A stretch of DNA of 64,000 bases from contig CM042697.1 in NCBI GenBank assembly GCA_023614405.1, positions 307,242,323 to 307,306,322 of the forward strand, in the 5' to 3' direction. Below are positions 20,468-33,800 of the stretch, piece after piece. The notes under the pieces were generated by a model. The model was not told the DNA's origin. It did no database searches and was given only the letters and a program-made list of their open reading frames with translations. A program made the translations under genes and the position numbers. Numbering within the stretch: position 1 is the stretch's first letter; each line of letters starts with the position of its first letter. This DNA is from Avena insularis. Lineage: Eukaryota; Streptophyta; Magnoliopsida; Poales; Poaceae.

Positions 20468-21115
20468 CTATGGGTAGAAGCATCGCAGTGGTGCGATGTT
20501 CCAGGGGTTGGAGTATGCTACTCCTGACTCGGCGTCCTTGAGGCGGTAGGCGCCAGCTGGGATGACTTCTGTGACCATGTAGGGGCCTTCCCATGGTGAC
20601 TCAAGCTTCAGGTGCCCCTTTTGCTTGAGCCACATGATGAGGTCTCCTTTGACGAAGGACCTTGGACGCAGCTGTCGGCTATGGTAGTTATGTAGGCTTT
20701 GCTGGTACACATCGAATGGGCCACAACGGTGTCGTGGGCCACATCCATCAGGTCGACAACATCTTCAAGTGCAGCCGTTGATTCGGCTTCGCTGTAAGTG
20801 ATGACCCGTGGGGCCTTGTAGCGTACCTCGGCTGGTAGCATAGCATCGTCTTCGTGCACCATGTAGAACAGTGTGTAGCCAGTGGCGCCGTTTGGCATTG
20901 TGCGCAGGCTCCAGAGGATGGAGGGTAGTTCTTCTTCCCAGGCTCCCGCCAATCATTCGAGAGTGCGCAAGAGTCGCTTCTTGATCTTGTTGCAAATGAG
21001 GTCGTTGGCTTTTATAACCTGGCCGTTGGTCTGCGGGTGCGCCACTGAGGCGTACGTGATGTTGATGTCGATCCCTTCACAGAAGTCTTGGAACTCCTTC
21101 GAGGTGAAGTTTGTG
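20468..21115 (-). pseudogene. Gypsy-2 integrase, core remainder and C-terminus
   Basis: The segment resumes the core at DTNFTSKEFQ, continues to HPQTNGQ and ends with the GPY/F-type C-terminus (KGDLIMWLKQKGH ... WEGPYMV ... GAYRL ... NPWNIAPLRCFYP). About 90 residues, including the first catalytic Asp, are missing between PIPQQ and DTNFT, so the enzyme is dead. The reading frame shifts near 20950 and 20710. Confidence 0.82.
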
Positions 21116-21325
21116 TCATTGTTGTGGTATGGGCCGTAGCTCTAAGCCTGGTGCATGTGGTTTGTTAGCAAACCATTGGCAGGCGTTGCACTTTTCGACG
21201 ATGTCCTTGGCATCGCACATCACGGTTGGCCAGTAGAAGCCAGCTCGTAGAGCCTTGACGACTAGGGTGCGGCTGCCGGCGTGGTGGCCACAAATACCTT
21301 CATGGATGTCGAGGAGGATGCTCAT
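21116..21325 (-). pseudogene. Gypsy-2 integrase zinc-binding (H2C2) domain
   Basis: It carries the HHCC motif: HEGICGHH, then CNACQ, as in Ty3/Gypsy integrases. It ends in the sequence before the core deletion. Confidence 0.85.
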
Positions 21326-21695
21326 CCAATCAATGTTGGTGACACATCACTGGAGTACCCCATTGATGCTTCGCTTGTATATCTCTCCATTGATGATGGT
21401 GAAGGATTTTGAATAGTAGATACTTGACGTACAGCTGAGTCCATGTTTTCTCGATTGCTAGGACTTGCATGAGGCTCACCAGCTCGATGTCTGCCTCCAG
21501 TTCTTTGGATGCATCTGTTTTCTCAGGTGGCATATCCCCCGAGTATCCCGTGGCGTCGGCTGCACCCTTGGAAGTTTTGCGCTTAATAGAGCGCTCACAT
21601 ATTTGTTCGAGGATCACGCCCAGTGGTACTGGAGCACAGGTGGAGCCAATTTTGGCAAGCTTGTCATCCTCCTCATTTCTTTCCTGGCTGACATG

Positions 21696-22076
21696 TCAGA
21701 GATTGCAGCCGTCGAAGTCTCCTTCGAGTGAGTTGTAGAGGTCAGGGTAAGAAACCATGTTGTTGCTGAAGGCGTCGCACTGGTTCATTGTCTGCTGGAC
21801 GACGAGGTTGGAGTTGCCATAGATGACTAGTCGCGTGGCACTGCAGATTTTAGCCATCCGCATGCCATGGATCAGTGCCTCGTATTCAGCCTCATTGTTG
21901 GATGCGCGGAACCTCATCCGCAACACATATCTCATCTTGTCCACCATCACGATTATGCTGGCTCCGGATCCACCATCACGTTTGGATCCATCGAAGTGCA
22001 TTGTCCAAAGCTGGGACATGTCCAGGGTGTCTGGCAGCTGCAGCTCCATCCAGTGTACAAAGAATTCAGGGAGCAC
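21696..22076 (-). pseudogene. Gypsy-2 second RNase H
   Basis: An RNase H of the plant/archaeal type: MHFDGSKRDGGSGASI has the first catalytic Asp, NNEAEYEALIHGM the Glu, and LVIYGNSNLVVQQ has Asn where the catalytic Asp of a DSxL motif is expected. It follows the normal RT-linked RNase H at about 22300-22195. A second RNase H is a mark of Tat-lineage elements. Confidence 0.78.
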
Positions 22077-22194
22077 CTACGATTTAATCACGGTACGCCT
22101 TTCGTAGATGATGTCCCGTGGGGATAGCTCGATTCCACATAGGGCCACTCGCCCTCTGGCCTTGGGGTTGTTAAGAATGTGTGATAGGGGTGCA

Positions 22195-23379
22195 TCATTG
22201 ACGACCACAATCTGATGCTCTTGGAAGTAGTGGTGTAGTCGACACATAGTCATGAGTACACCATAGGCCAGCTTCTAGTAGTGGGGATACCTTTGTTTTG
22301 TAGGTGTCGGTACCTCGCTGAGGTAATACACTAGACGCTGGACCCCGTGGGGTTTTCCCTCTTCGGGTCGTTTGGCCACGAGTGCTGTGCTGACCACTTG
22401 GTGAGTTGCAGCAATCTAGATCAGCATGGGCTCTCTCTGCTGGCGTCACCAGTATGGGAGATGTAGAGAGCAGACATTTGAGGTCTTTGAATGCCTCATC
22501 CGCTTTAGCCGTCCACTCGAATTTGTCAGATTTGCGGAGCAGCTGGTAGAAGGAGAGAGCCTTTTCGCCCATGTGGCTGATGAATCTGCTGAGTGCTACA
22601 ATTCGTCCAGCTAGCTGTTGGACTCCTTTAACGTTTTTCAGCTTCTCCATGGCTAGTATAGCCTTGATTTTCTTCGGGTTAGCCTCGATTCCCCTCTCGG
22701 AGATGAAGTACCCGAGAAATTGTCCGGATGGGATGCTGAAGGCGCATTTTTCCCGGTTCAGCTTGATCCAGAACTGGTCGAGGTTGTCGAATGTCTCGCG
22801 GAGGTCGTCGATCAATGCTTGACTCTCCTTGGTCTTTACCACTATGTCATCGACATATACTTGGATGTTTCGACCAATTTGATACTTCAGGCAGGCCTGC
22901 ATGTACCTTTGATAGGATGCACCTACGTTCTTGAGCCCAAAGGGCATTGTATTATAATAGAAGACTCTAAATGGCATAATGAATGTTGTTTTCTCTTGAT
23001 CCTCGGCCTTCAGTCAAATCTGATGGTAGACTGAGTAGGCGTCAAGGAACGAGAGACGTTCGCACCCCGCAGTGGAGTCGATGATTTGGTCGATCCGCGG
23101 TAAGGGGAAGTGATCCTTTGGGCAGTGCTTGTTGAGGGCCGTAAAATCTACGCACATCCGCAGGATGTCCGTGTCCTTTTTGGGGACTAGCACGGGGTTA
23201 GCTACCCAGGTGCTCTCTTTAATCTCTCTTATGAAGTTATCATCGAGGATTCTGTTGACTTTGATGCCAACTGCATTAGCTCTGCCTTCGGACAGATGAC
23301 GCATCGTCTGCTTGACAGGTCGCGCATCTAGATAAACATTGAGAGCGTGCTCGGAGAATCCCCTGGGAACTACTAACAT
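22195..23379 (-). pseudogene. Gypsy-2 reverse transcriptase
   Basis: Ty3/Gypsy RT in a single frame interrupted by an opal codon at 23014 (a CGA-to-TGA change is likely). Motifs: NPVLVPKKD, RMCVDFTALNKHCPKDHFPLPRIDQ, LSFLDAYSVYHQI, TMPFGLKNVGASYQR, and the catalytic YVDDIVVK near 22840. The RNase H linkage (FEWTAKADEAF, then degraded) follows, shifted in frame after about 22450. Length and motif order are normal. Confidence 0.9.
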
Positions 23380-23561
23380 GTCCGCAGAACACCAGGCGAA
23401 GATTTCCTAGCGCTCACAGAGGAATTCGACAAGCACGAGTTCCTATGCGAAACTCAGGTTGTTAGCAATGAGGGACGTCTTGGCGGGGTCCGTCGGGTGG
23501 ACCTGCACCACCTTGGTGTTGACTACGGAGTCGAAGGATAAGTCAGGTGCATTCTGTTTGG

Positions 23562-24010
23562 TCACTGGGGGCAGACTGTTGTCTGTTGACTCCTTGCGAG
23601 CTCTTCTTGCATACCGAATGACTGGGAGATTCTGTTGAAGTCTCTATCGCAGTTATCGAACTTGGTAAAGCTCCCTGGGATGGTGATGACACTGTTGGGT
23701 CCTGGCATCTTCAGCAGGAGATACATATAGTGCGGTACTACCAAAAATCTTGCGAATGCCACGCAACCGAGGATGGCGTGGTATTGTGAGGGCCAGTCGA
23801 CCACCTCAAACTCAAGCGGTTCACGCCTAAAGTTCTTGGGGGTGCCGAACATGAAGTCGAGCCATATTTTTCCTAGGGGTACACTCCTTTCCCTAGGATG
23901 GTGTCGTGGAAGGTCGTGTCAGATGCCTCCAGGCTGCATAGCAGGATCCGCATAGCTTTGATTGTGATGTCGAACATGAGGTTGATGCCGCTTCCACCGT
24001 CCATGAACAC
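23562..24010 (-). pseudogene. Gypsy-2 protease
   Basis: The active site MDGGSGINLMFD is encoded at about 24004-23969. After stops and frameshifts the C-terminal half is open (23852-23562), with NFRREPLEFEVVDWPSQYHAILG. The same block is recognisable in Gypsy-1 at 43645-43956, which helps define both. Confidence 0.8.
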
Positions 24011-24540
24011 GTGACTCATCTCAAATCCATTGATATGGGCCTCGAGCACCAGGGCAGAGTGGCCGGGGTGAGGAATTTGACGAGGGTGGTCGGATCTATC
24101 GAAGGTGATGCAAGACTTCGAGCCCTGAGGTACTCAGGTATGGCTAGCAGAGAAGTGACATCCATGTTTATCTAGTGAGTGATCATCTTCTGGATCCTAT
24201 TGGATGGACGCCCCTTTTGTATCATCATGGTACCCTGCGGTCGTGGATACTGCTCTACTCCGTTGTTCTGGGCCAGCGCAGTCGCATGCTGTGCGGGTTC
24301 TCCGGGTGGTGGCGGTGGGGCGCCATATGTGATGGGTACCTAGGAAGAGCCGAACCCCTGTTTCACTGCATTGCGTTGCAGCTGGGCGTAGCCCTCATGG
24401 AGATTCTGGAAATCCATGCAGTCCTCGAGAAGATGGCTGGCTTTCTTCTTGCCATAGCGTCTGTCGATGTAGAAGTGGATGGTGCAGGTACCCGAAAGTT
24501 TTTCAAACATGGATGGTTCATCATCACGATTACGACGTTG

Positions 24541-24894
24541 CTACGACTGGGTGGTTTCACCGCTATCACGGCAGCTTCCACTAGGGTAGCCACTACTGGT
24601 GTAGCCAGCTACGACCATATCGACCTCCTCGCGATCATCGTAGACACGCGCTCTTCTTTTTCCTCGGCGATCACATCTACGACCGAGGTCTTCCTCGTCA
24701 TCCGAACATGTTTGATTGACAGCATCTTCGCCATCCTCCCAGCAATTGGCGATGTCCATCAGGTGGTCGATGGTTTTAGGCTTGATCCGACAGAGATCCT
24801 CTCTAAGTTTGCGGCTCCTCATGCCACTGTTAAAGGCATTGATTGCTCTTTCCTCCGAGATCTGGCTGCTCCCTTTGGGTAAAGCTGAAGGCAC
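24541..24894 (-). pseudogene. Gypsy-2 gag, C-terminal capsid part
   Basis: This is the capsid end of a Gypsy gag: AINAFNSGMRSRKLREDL, KPKTIDHLMDIANCWEDGEDA, then a basic RRCDRRGKRR stretch. Upstream it meets the Angela-like insertion; the rest of gag continues at 41675. Confidence 0.72.
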
Positions 24895-24915
24895 TACATG
24901 GTCGTGTTCTTGCTC

Positions 24916-24920
24916 CCGCC
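24916..24920. other. Target-site duplication CCGCC, left copy for the Angela-like element
   Basis: CCGCC precedes the LTR end at 24921 and is repeated at 41670-41674. Confidence 0.9.
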
Positions 24921-25534
24921 TGAAGGGGTTTCGGGCAGAAAATCAATTTTTTTACTACAACGGATCGACCCGATGCCCAAGGTTTATCTATGAGTAATGC
25001 AGTAACGGCCGAGAGGTTACAGATACATACCGTTGTAGTCCAAAAGTGGTTAACATTTAGAGGGGAACGTGTTCGATGTACTCATACTCATAGCCAACCT
25101 CAAGGTCGCGAAGCTCCTCGCAGGTCAGCCCTTGCTCCATCACCATGGAGTAGTCCGACTACGACATCACAGTGCCTCAAGTGTTGCACCTCGTGGCTTC
25201 GTACACATACAATGTACGACGAGAACCTCTGTCTCCCGATCATGCCGGGAATGCAGAAGTAGATCTCTGGCTTCAGAATCCCCGCAGCGGAACGACCTGC
25301 TGTGAATGCATCGTCTCTTGCGCGAACAGCCCTGGGCCATGCCAACGCGTGGAGACAACTAGGGAGAGAGATTGTAGAGGAGGAGTTCCCAAATCATGGG
25401 ATCTATAGATTGATGTGTGCCTCCAAGGGGAGAGGGGGGCCTCTTTATATAGGGGAGAGGGGCAGCTTTGCCCCTCCCCCAAGCCATATAGGTGGCGGCC
25501 AAGGGGGAAGGGAGCTGCAGCCAAGGGGGGAAAC
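24921..25534 (-). repeat. Angela-like 3' LTR, distal segment
   Basis: It is collinear with 35094-35700. A minus-strand TATA box TATATAAAG lies at 25443-25451 (35619-35627 in the other LTR). It is cut at 25534 by the solo LTR and resumes at 29572. Confidence 0.87.
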
Positions 25535-28500
25535 TGTAACACCCCAAAACTTTAATCCAAGTTAATCAAGATCCAAATCATCAAAATTAGGGTTAACAAA
25601 AACTATTCCATCTAAAAATATGAAAGCATCCATGTGTATGTGTATTAAATTAGGAGTTCATTTGAATTGCCATGGTTCTGTGATTCTTTGCTTGTAAAAT
25701 GATTCTTAGGTGAAATAAACATCATCTACATCATTCCCAAACTTCTCCCAAAGAAAAACAACTCAAAATAAATAAATGAAGTGAATGGTCATTTTTGCCA
25801 AATTAACTATCATGCTTACTTTGGCTATTCCTAGCACTCAAAACTTAACAGAAACAATTGTGGATCTTTGCACCCCTTGCTAGTACACATACTGAGGTAC
25901 CAAGGCCCACTTTGTGATCTGCCAAAAACATTCAAATGCTAAGATTAAATGATAGTTTAAAATGGAATCTGTTTCATATGGGAAGATCCCACTATTTCAA
26001 AAACCACTCAAACAAGCTCAATTTTCAAAACCCAAGAAACCACAGAGTCTCCAGCTTATGCCTAGCACACCCACCAAAAATCTTTTCAAAATTCAAAAAT
26101 AAGTTTCTTGCGGCCATTTCATCAAACACTTGGCAGACAGAATTTAAACCAAATCAATTTCACTATTTTGAATAGTGTGCTTGCCAAACCTGTCGCCCAT
26201 TGAAACCCAATTTGATCACTTTGTCCCCTCTGGATCAAGCCAGGGCCTAACTAACCCATCCCCTACCCCCAAGCAGCATGGCCATGCCAAGCCGAGCCCA
26301 CCTCGCCGGCCAACTTGGTCGCCGCCGCAGCAGACCGCCTCCCCGTCTCTCGCCATGTCTGGGAGCTAGCCAGCACCTCCCCGCCGCCCATTGTCCCCTC
26401 CTTGAGCCAAGCCTAGCCGTGGACCGCCGAGAAAACCCCACACCCAGTTCCATAGTGCCATGCCAAGCACGCACCAGAGCGCCGCACCTGGCACACGTGC
26501 ACAAGCCGCCCCTCGACCGCAGCCCGTGCCCACCGCGTCGCCACGACCCAGGGAGCACGTCAGACACCCCCATTCACCGTCCAACGCCTCACAGCCACCG
26601 CTCGTCGTTGAAGACGCCGCCTCTGCCGCTCAGAGCGCTATCTTCGCCCGACCGATTACCACCACCCCTAAGCCCGCATTAACATCCTAGAGCACCGCCA
26701 GGAGACCGCGCGTCGATCGCCACCCTCAGCCATGTCGCTAGCAGCCCGTAGCCATGTCGCCACCGTTGCCTACCCATCCCTCTCGGTCTCACCGTCAAGC
26801 CTATAAAAGGAGGCCACCCCTAGCCGTTTGAAGCACACCATTCCACTCCCCTGACCTCACTAATCGTTCCACACCTCTAGCCGGAGCACGGGGAGCAGCA
26901 GCTCGCCGGAATTGTACCGGAACAGGCCGCCTCTGGAGGAGAAGGGCGCCGCTGATTGCGACCACACCCGGAGCTGCCTCGACCGTCCGTGAGCTCACCG
27001 TCGACCACCAGTTTGTTTTGCCCGCCTCGCCATCGTCGCTGGATCCCTGGTACGCCCCCTATGCACCCCCACCGAGCCTCTAGGGTTAGAGCTCGCCGGC
27101 GACAGGTCCGTCATCGACGACGATCCCCAGCCGTTGATCCCCACTCTAATCCAACGTCCCACATCGCCCCGTACCGCTTCACGCGTTATGAGCCACTGAC
27201 TGGTGGATCCCCCTGTCAGCTGAACCCCGCTCCGCGGAGTGACACTGGGTCAGCCCATTAGCGTCTCCCTTGCGACCCAACAGTTTAAATTTAAATTTTT
27301 CCATAGTTCTATACATCGATTGAAAAATCAACCCAGCTCGATTCAATGAACCAAAATGCATGAAACCAATTTTGTTATAAAGGTACTAAAATGCTTAATC
27401 CAAGCCCGTTGGATTCAAATCATTTGGATCTGTAGATCAACCTTTATAAAAATAACAAGGCAGAAGCTTTTCTACATTCAAACATTTTTCAAAATTCAAC
27501 CATAAGATCTTTTGAGTTGATTCCAACTCTCAAAAATCACATTTGATCATACCTTTCAGAATATATAAAAACATATGGGTTTACTTACAGAAATAATGTT
27601 CAAGTAATAAAAGAATGCCACATAGGCATTTCTAGTCACTTTATTTATTTAAAATAAAAGGTTAAACCTTATTAAATTGTGACACCACTTTAAATTACAT
27701 TCCCATGGACTGAAATATGTGGTGATGACATGTGTTAACATGATCCCATGTTTGAGTTGGAGAATATTAAATTTGAAGTAATTTTTCAATGAGTAGAAAT
27801 TAATTTTATCAAATTAAAATAAACAAGACAGATGCTTTAATCTTGTAATGTTAAGTGATGATGCTAGATCATCTATAGTGCACCTTTGTGTGATGGTTGA
27901 AAATAGTTAAGTATTGTTTGGTGATTGTGTACCTCGTACTTATAGACACTAGTACCGACCAAGGATACGAGGAGGAAGGAGGATACTACGAGGAAGAAGC
28001 CGAGGATAACTTCAACCACTGCTCTGCACAAGGCAATATAACACTTGCAAGTTACCTTACCTATGCAAGACAATACTTGAAACCTTGCAAGCTAACACTT
28101 GCAACTATGAAAGTTAGATGACCTATGCAATGCATTAAGCATGCTTGGTTAGACACATTTGATGATACCCAATCCTAGTTTTACTTACAAGCTTTATACT
28201 TTATTTCTTTATCAAAGCTTTCTCTTAGAGTTTACATAGTGAATTGTAAATACTAGAAAGATATTGGAAGGTAACATAAAGAGCATTAAATTTGGCCTAA
28301 GTTAGATAATCTTGATGTCATCCTAAGGCATGAGATTGAACTTAGCAAATCTCCATTTGCTTACCACCCCTCATTAGCAGTTATCACCACTTGTAGATGC
28401 TAGTGCTAAACATAAAACTTGATCAACTTTAGATGGGAATACTTGGTGAAAATGTTTATGAAAACCTTAGAATGAGGAGTCATTCTACTAAAATGTTTTG

Positions 28501-29566
28501 ACATGTGTTTCCGAACACCGGATGATTTTGGATGATGAAAATGTTGACGCATGGGCCTTAACCCTTTATAAAACTGATGGTTGTCTGGATGCGATACCAT
28601 TCCAATATTACCGTACAACCACAATACCCGAAAATTTGGTAGGGCTTGACTGGAAATTTCTATACCTTAGTATGGGTTCCCTCACGACCAAGGTCTGAGC
28701 TGAGGCTACCTTGTGAAGATTGTCCACCTGTGCAGTACCCAAGATGATAGTTGGTCATGGTTGGGGGGCCAAACTCACAGGAGAGGTGCCTATACTAGGG
28801 CGTGTAATTGAAAGGTTAGGATTGATTATCCGCATACTGAGTATGGTGAATTCAGGATTTGTTCCTGACGGATGTATCGAATGTTGTGGTGAAAGTGTAC
28901 AATCTCTGCAGAGTGTCAAACTATTCGAATAGCCACGTCCGCGGTTATGGACAGTTGGAGTTGCCATACTGTTCCCCCGTCAGATGTTTTCAAAATGACT
29001 TGTGAAATGAATTGAGACTTTGACTTGACCACAACAGGATTGTGATATGAAATTCAAGTTCGCACTTAGGTGTGATAAAACTTTCAACTAGTTTTCTTTG
29101 CTTCTGAACTTAGTAGAGGTAAATCTGGCTTTTTGCAAAACAACCCTAGAGCTTAATGTCCTACTACAAAAACCCCCTTAACTTGTTAGTATTAATTTGC
29201 GAGTACTTAAAGAGTACTCATGGCTTTGTCCCTGGCTATTCTCGTGGCCAGACTATGAAGAGGAGTACCAGGATGATGGACCGCAGGAAGGTTATGACAA
29301 CTAGGATCATCACCCATCGTCAGCATTGACTGTGACCCTGAAGATGGAGCTTCGCCTACGCTATCATTACTATTACGTTATTCCGCTGCTTGAGTTATAT
29401 TAAGAACTGGATCATGAGATCCTTATTTGTGTAAGACCTTATGTATGGTTTGTAATGGATGATGTACTATGGTATCCAAATATGTTATGTCTCACAAAAA
29501 TGGTAATCCTAGGATTGCGATGTATGGCATAACAGGCATCTGGGATTAAAAATCCGGGTGTTGACA
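25535..29566 (+). mobile_element. Solo LTR 1 (4032 bp, Gypsy type, TGTAACACCCC start)
   Basis: It starts TGTAACACCCC, ends GGGTGTTGACA and is flanked by the exact duplication GAAAC (25530-25534 and 29567-29571). No primer site, PPT or coding domain lies inside, and no internal direct repeat marks two LTRs, so a solo LTR is the simplest reading. A TATA box (CTATAAAAGG, 26801-26810) lies in a GC-rich stretch (26270-27260), which sets the orientation. A reverse-oriented relative is at 54576-58512. LTRs this long are known in Tekay-like Gypsy elements and in LARDs; I cannot choose between them. Confidence 0.8.
26801..26810 (+). promoter_or_regulatory. TATA box of solo LTR 1
   Basis: CTATAAAAGG in a GC-rich context, about 1.27 kb into the LTR. 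The related LTR at 54576-58512 has a TATAAAT on the minus strand at 57239-57245 in the equivalent position. Confidence 0.55.
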
Positions 29567-29571
29567 GAAAC

Positions 29572-30826
29572 CCTAGGGCGCCCCAAACACTAACCCTAGC
29601 CGCCGGCCAGGGAGGGAGAAGGTCTAGGTGCCAAACCCTAGGCGCATGGGCCCTTCTCCCTTTCCGGTTTCCCTCATGGGCCCTTTTTCCTAGGGAACTT
29701 GGCCCATTAGTGGAATAACCTTTCAAATTAGATTTTAATATTAGATTTACTATTGGTTACATTAATTAATATGTAAATACATATTAGAAAATCTGATTCG
29801 ACCCGAAACACCTTTTGGTTCCCCTTCTATATCCTTTGAACAACTTTGGAACATCCCGGGACATTTCTGGTCCTCTCACCGGAACTTTTCCGGTTTCCTT
29901 TCTTTATCCGAACAACTTCGGATCTTTCTCCTCGGAACAATTTCGGCTTGCTCTGTATCTACTATGATTCGAACTTACGGAAAACCTCAAGCTCATCGCA
30001 CCCCTAACTATATCCCCTCATGGCTCGGGAATAGCTACAGACATGACCTAGACTTTCTTGCGTCAATGATCAACAACGGGACTGTGATGCCCATAATGAT
30101 CCCTATGCATTCAGATTGACAATGTCGTTTGAACCGTAAACGTCAAGTCCATTTCCCTTTGTTTCTTCAATACTACTTGTCCGAGATCTGATCGTTAAGG
30201 TATCTCCATACCTTGTGCAATCTCGTTATCGACAAGTACTACTTACTTGTTACCGCGATATTACATCCCCTTGACATAGTCACATGTTGCAAAATTTATG
30301 GATGTAATCACACCAAGTCGTCCTAATTGTATCTTACCCGTCACTGGGTGACCAAATCCCGCTCTTAATGCAATATATTCAACCCATTCCTCCGGATACC
30401 CAACGTACACCTTTATAATAACCATTTTACTAAGTGACACTAGATGCAATCAAAGCAGCCTCGAGAGATAGTGATTATTATATGGTCTCACGGTCTAAGG
30501 AGAAGGATACTTCATTTCTGACTATTGCAACGATGAACTTTGTGACTTGATCATGTCGCAATCTTTGAGGGATGTCCATCACATCATTCGCCAATGATAT
30601 GACCTTGTTGTCAACCAGCACTATCACTTCATGATCAGAAACCTTGTTCATCATGTTATCCAACGAACTAGTAATAGAGGATACTAGGGACTTATGTTTC
30701 ATATTACACTTATATCAATGTTTCCACTTGAATACAGTTATAGAACAATATTAAACTAATACAAACTTATTGGGATATGATAATAATAAACCTTTTATTA
30801 TTTTCCTCCAGGGAATATTCCCTTCA
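29572..30826 (-). repeat. Angela-like 3' LTR, proximal segment
   Basis: It aligns with 40356-41669 through repeated blocks such as the CCGGTTTCC / CCGAACAAC region and the AATAATAAACC end. It finishes TTCCCTTCA at 30826. Confidence 0.87.
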
Positions 30827-33800
30827 GTGCCCAACTGTGCTTCTTGCCATTCAAGAACAAACTTTTAACTCTAGTTCAGTGATTAACTCCGGAATCACTT
30901 CAAGACATGTTCTTTCAACCAGATCCTTTTTGGGTCATATTAAGTCGATTATACAATATGGTTCCATGGAAGAACTTATGACTGAGGCATTGGAGATGCA
31001 ATGCATCTCTTTCTTTCTTTTAACCATAGTTGTAACATTGAGACTAGCTCAATGCTTCATACAAGTAAGAACCTCTTTCTTATCTTGTTCCATTATGAAC
31101 TCCTTCAGAATCTTACCTAGGACATTCTAAACATCTTCAGAATCGAGTCCAGGAAGCATCCGATAATAATGTTTATTAAACTCACCAATCTATCTCGATA
31201 GATTCCATTGTTTAATAACTTCCTCAACTTCATCCATATTACTAGCTTAAATATTATTAATACCAATCACTTGATTCATATATGTCATCCACATATTTTA
31301 GAATGCTAACACGCTCCACTCAAATATGGCATCCATATATGACAACCAGTGACTAGCTCCCATTCGAAATGGCATCCATATATGAGATCCAGAGATTTTC
31401 ACTTACCTTCGACTCAAAATATGTCTACTACATATTTAGTCTTAGCTAAGCCATTAAGATTCCACAAAAAATATGTCTCTAACATATTAACGTTAAGCCA
31501 AGCCAATATGCTCCCACTCAAATGAAAATCCTCTCAATAATCTTGGAGTTTCCAAAATTCTTTGATCATCATCAAATTGAGAATTCCAGCTGTGAGTTAC
31601 CAATATCCATATATTGCTAATGTAAATCCAATAGACTTAAGCATCGCTATATTTGTAGTCAACTCCTTGAATTTGTCCAAACTTGCTTTGCGACAAATCG
31701 AGCTTTATGTCTTTCCATTAAGTTTCATTTCTTTCTTATGACTTTGTAGTCATTTAGAAATATCAAGTAAACATCTTTACTTAATCAGATCAAGTACACA
31801 TTACTTTTCAATCTTGAATGTAACTTAATACATGATTTTATGACTCCTAGTAATTTCTCGCATTTAGGTCCATCACGCTTCTTTGTCTTTCGTAGGTATG
31901 TCTTGTTCAAATAACATGACAAGTGAATCAAATATAATTCTGCTATATTGCGGAATATATTCTTGAATCCTACTTTCTTTTGTAAAATCATTTGCTTGAA
32001 ACTTTATGATCATTATCATTAGTTTCTCCTCTATTTATAGAGTTCGATTTCATGAAACAAATTTCACTACGCTACTCAATAATCAGGAGGTAAGATCAAA
32101 TACCTTGTTTTGGACTTTTACTTTCTTCCCCCTGTATGTTCATCAAGACACATAAACTTAGGACACCAGCAGGTCTGCCCTCTATGGAACATGTATTCAT
32201 AGTTGCCTAAGAATACACTACAAAGACTTGTTTATTCGCCACGGTTTCCAATCATTGAAATCTCTAGAAACTCGAACGTTCCATAACTCTTATGGTGTTA
32301 TTTCCACGAATATTCAGATGTTCCTTTGTATTTCAAACGAGTGTTTGATTATTTCTATCTTTAACTCTAAATGATAACTATAACCCTGATAAGAGATAAT
32401 ATTAGACCATATGTATCTAATACAAAATGATTATGATATCTTGACATTTTAACACCTTGAGTTTGTCGAATTGTCATAATTTGTGAAACAACTTTCACAG
32501 GTCCTTTTATGCCAAATTTTAACTTAAATACTTTAGTCATATCAATAAAATCAAAGATACTTTGTATTCCTGTTAATTCCATGTCCCTCTTTGTTTTTTA
32601 ACTCATTTGAACTATTAAAATTCTTTCAAAAGCTTCTGTTTCATTAAGTAAATACACATATTCACTTAAGTACACAATGAAATACTCCCTCCGGCCAATA
32701 TTAGTTGACTCAACTTTGTTTAGATACGGATGCATCTAGACTAGATACATATGAATATAGACAAACTTGAGTCAACTAATATGGGTCGGAGGGAGTAATG
32801 ATTTCCACTATTTGTTGAAAATGTGATACATCACTATGTATAAGATTCAAAAATTCTTCGCATATCACCATTTTACTAGAATACGGAGTTTTAGTCATTT
32901 TGTCAAACGAGTAATGGTCTTGCAAAGTCTCTAGATCAAATACCCAAGACCTCGATCTTCATTTAGGATGAAAAACATGAAACAACCACCTTGACTTAAA
33001 CAATAGTGTCACTTCATCATTAACCTTTGGATATCTTTTAGCATTCTAATCCTTTATAAATGCTTAAACTATTATCATCAACATAGTGATGAGAATAACT
33101 TATTTATAATCACCTTCAAAAAAACTTATTTATAATCATAATGTGACCATAAAGGTATTACTCATAAGAATAGTACAACTGGATTGTAACTTATTCATAT
33201 GAATAATCGTCTTGCCAAAACAAAGACACACAAACAAGGATTACAAATTTTATTCAAGTCCACTAATCCAAATGATAAACTTTGAGGGAAGGAGTGATGT
33301 TAGCCATCAACTAGTTTGATTGCCGTCATCAAGCCACATTGCCTCAATTCGAGCAACTCTCAAGCAGACCATCCTGTTTTCACAAAAACGGGGCAAGTAT
33401 CCAATACTTTGTAAACTGCAATGAGTTTTTTCAAGAATCACATTTATAACTTTGTATATCTGATATGTATACCCCTTTTCATCTATGACCTCCATTACAA
33501 TCAAGACATTCTGAGATTTCTCAACTCTAATGCAATATTGCTAAGCGATTCTCCAAACATTCTATTTCCATCCACCATGGAGAAAAACTCATCCAACGGC
33601 TCATAATTTATGTGCCCCATTTTCAGAATGCAAAACTATAGTCCAACTCTCCATCGAATGGAGAATGATCCCTTTTGGATGTTTTATGGAGAAAAACACA
33701 AACTTGTGGAGTCATTGGATTATCTCCTAATTGTAATTGTATCAAGAAGAGAAGGTCAACTTATTATGAGGATATTCCTCGGGGTGGGTATTAATCTATG

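Noticed and set aside
20468..25560. An independent Gypsy element separate from 41675-43131
   Set aside because: The CCGCC duplication shows that the two parts were contiguous before the Angela-like insertion, and gag is completed by joining them.
26247..27261. Several overlapping ORFs of 60-130 codons on both strands
   Set aside because: They follow high GC in solo LTR 1, overlap in all frames and show no family features; a TATA box in the same block suggests an LTR promoter and leader.
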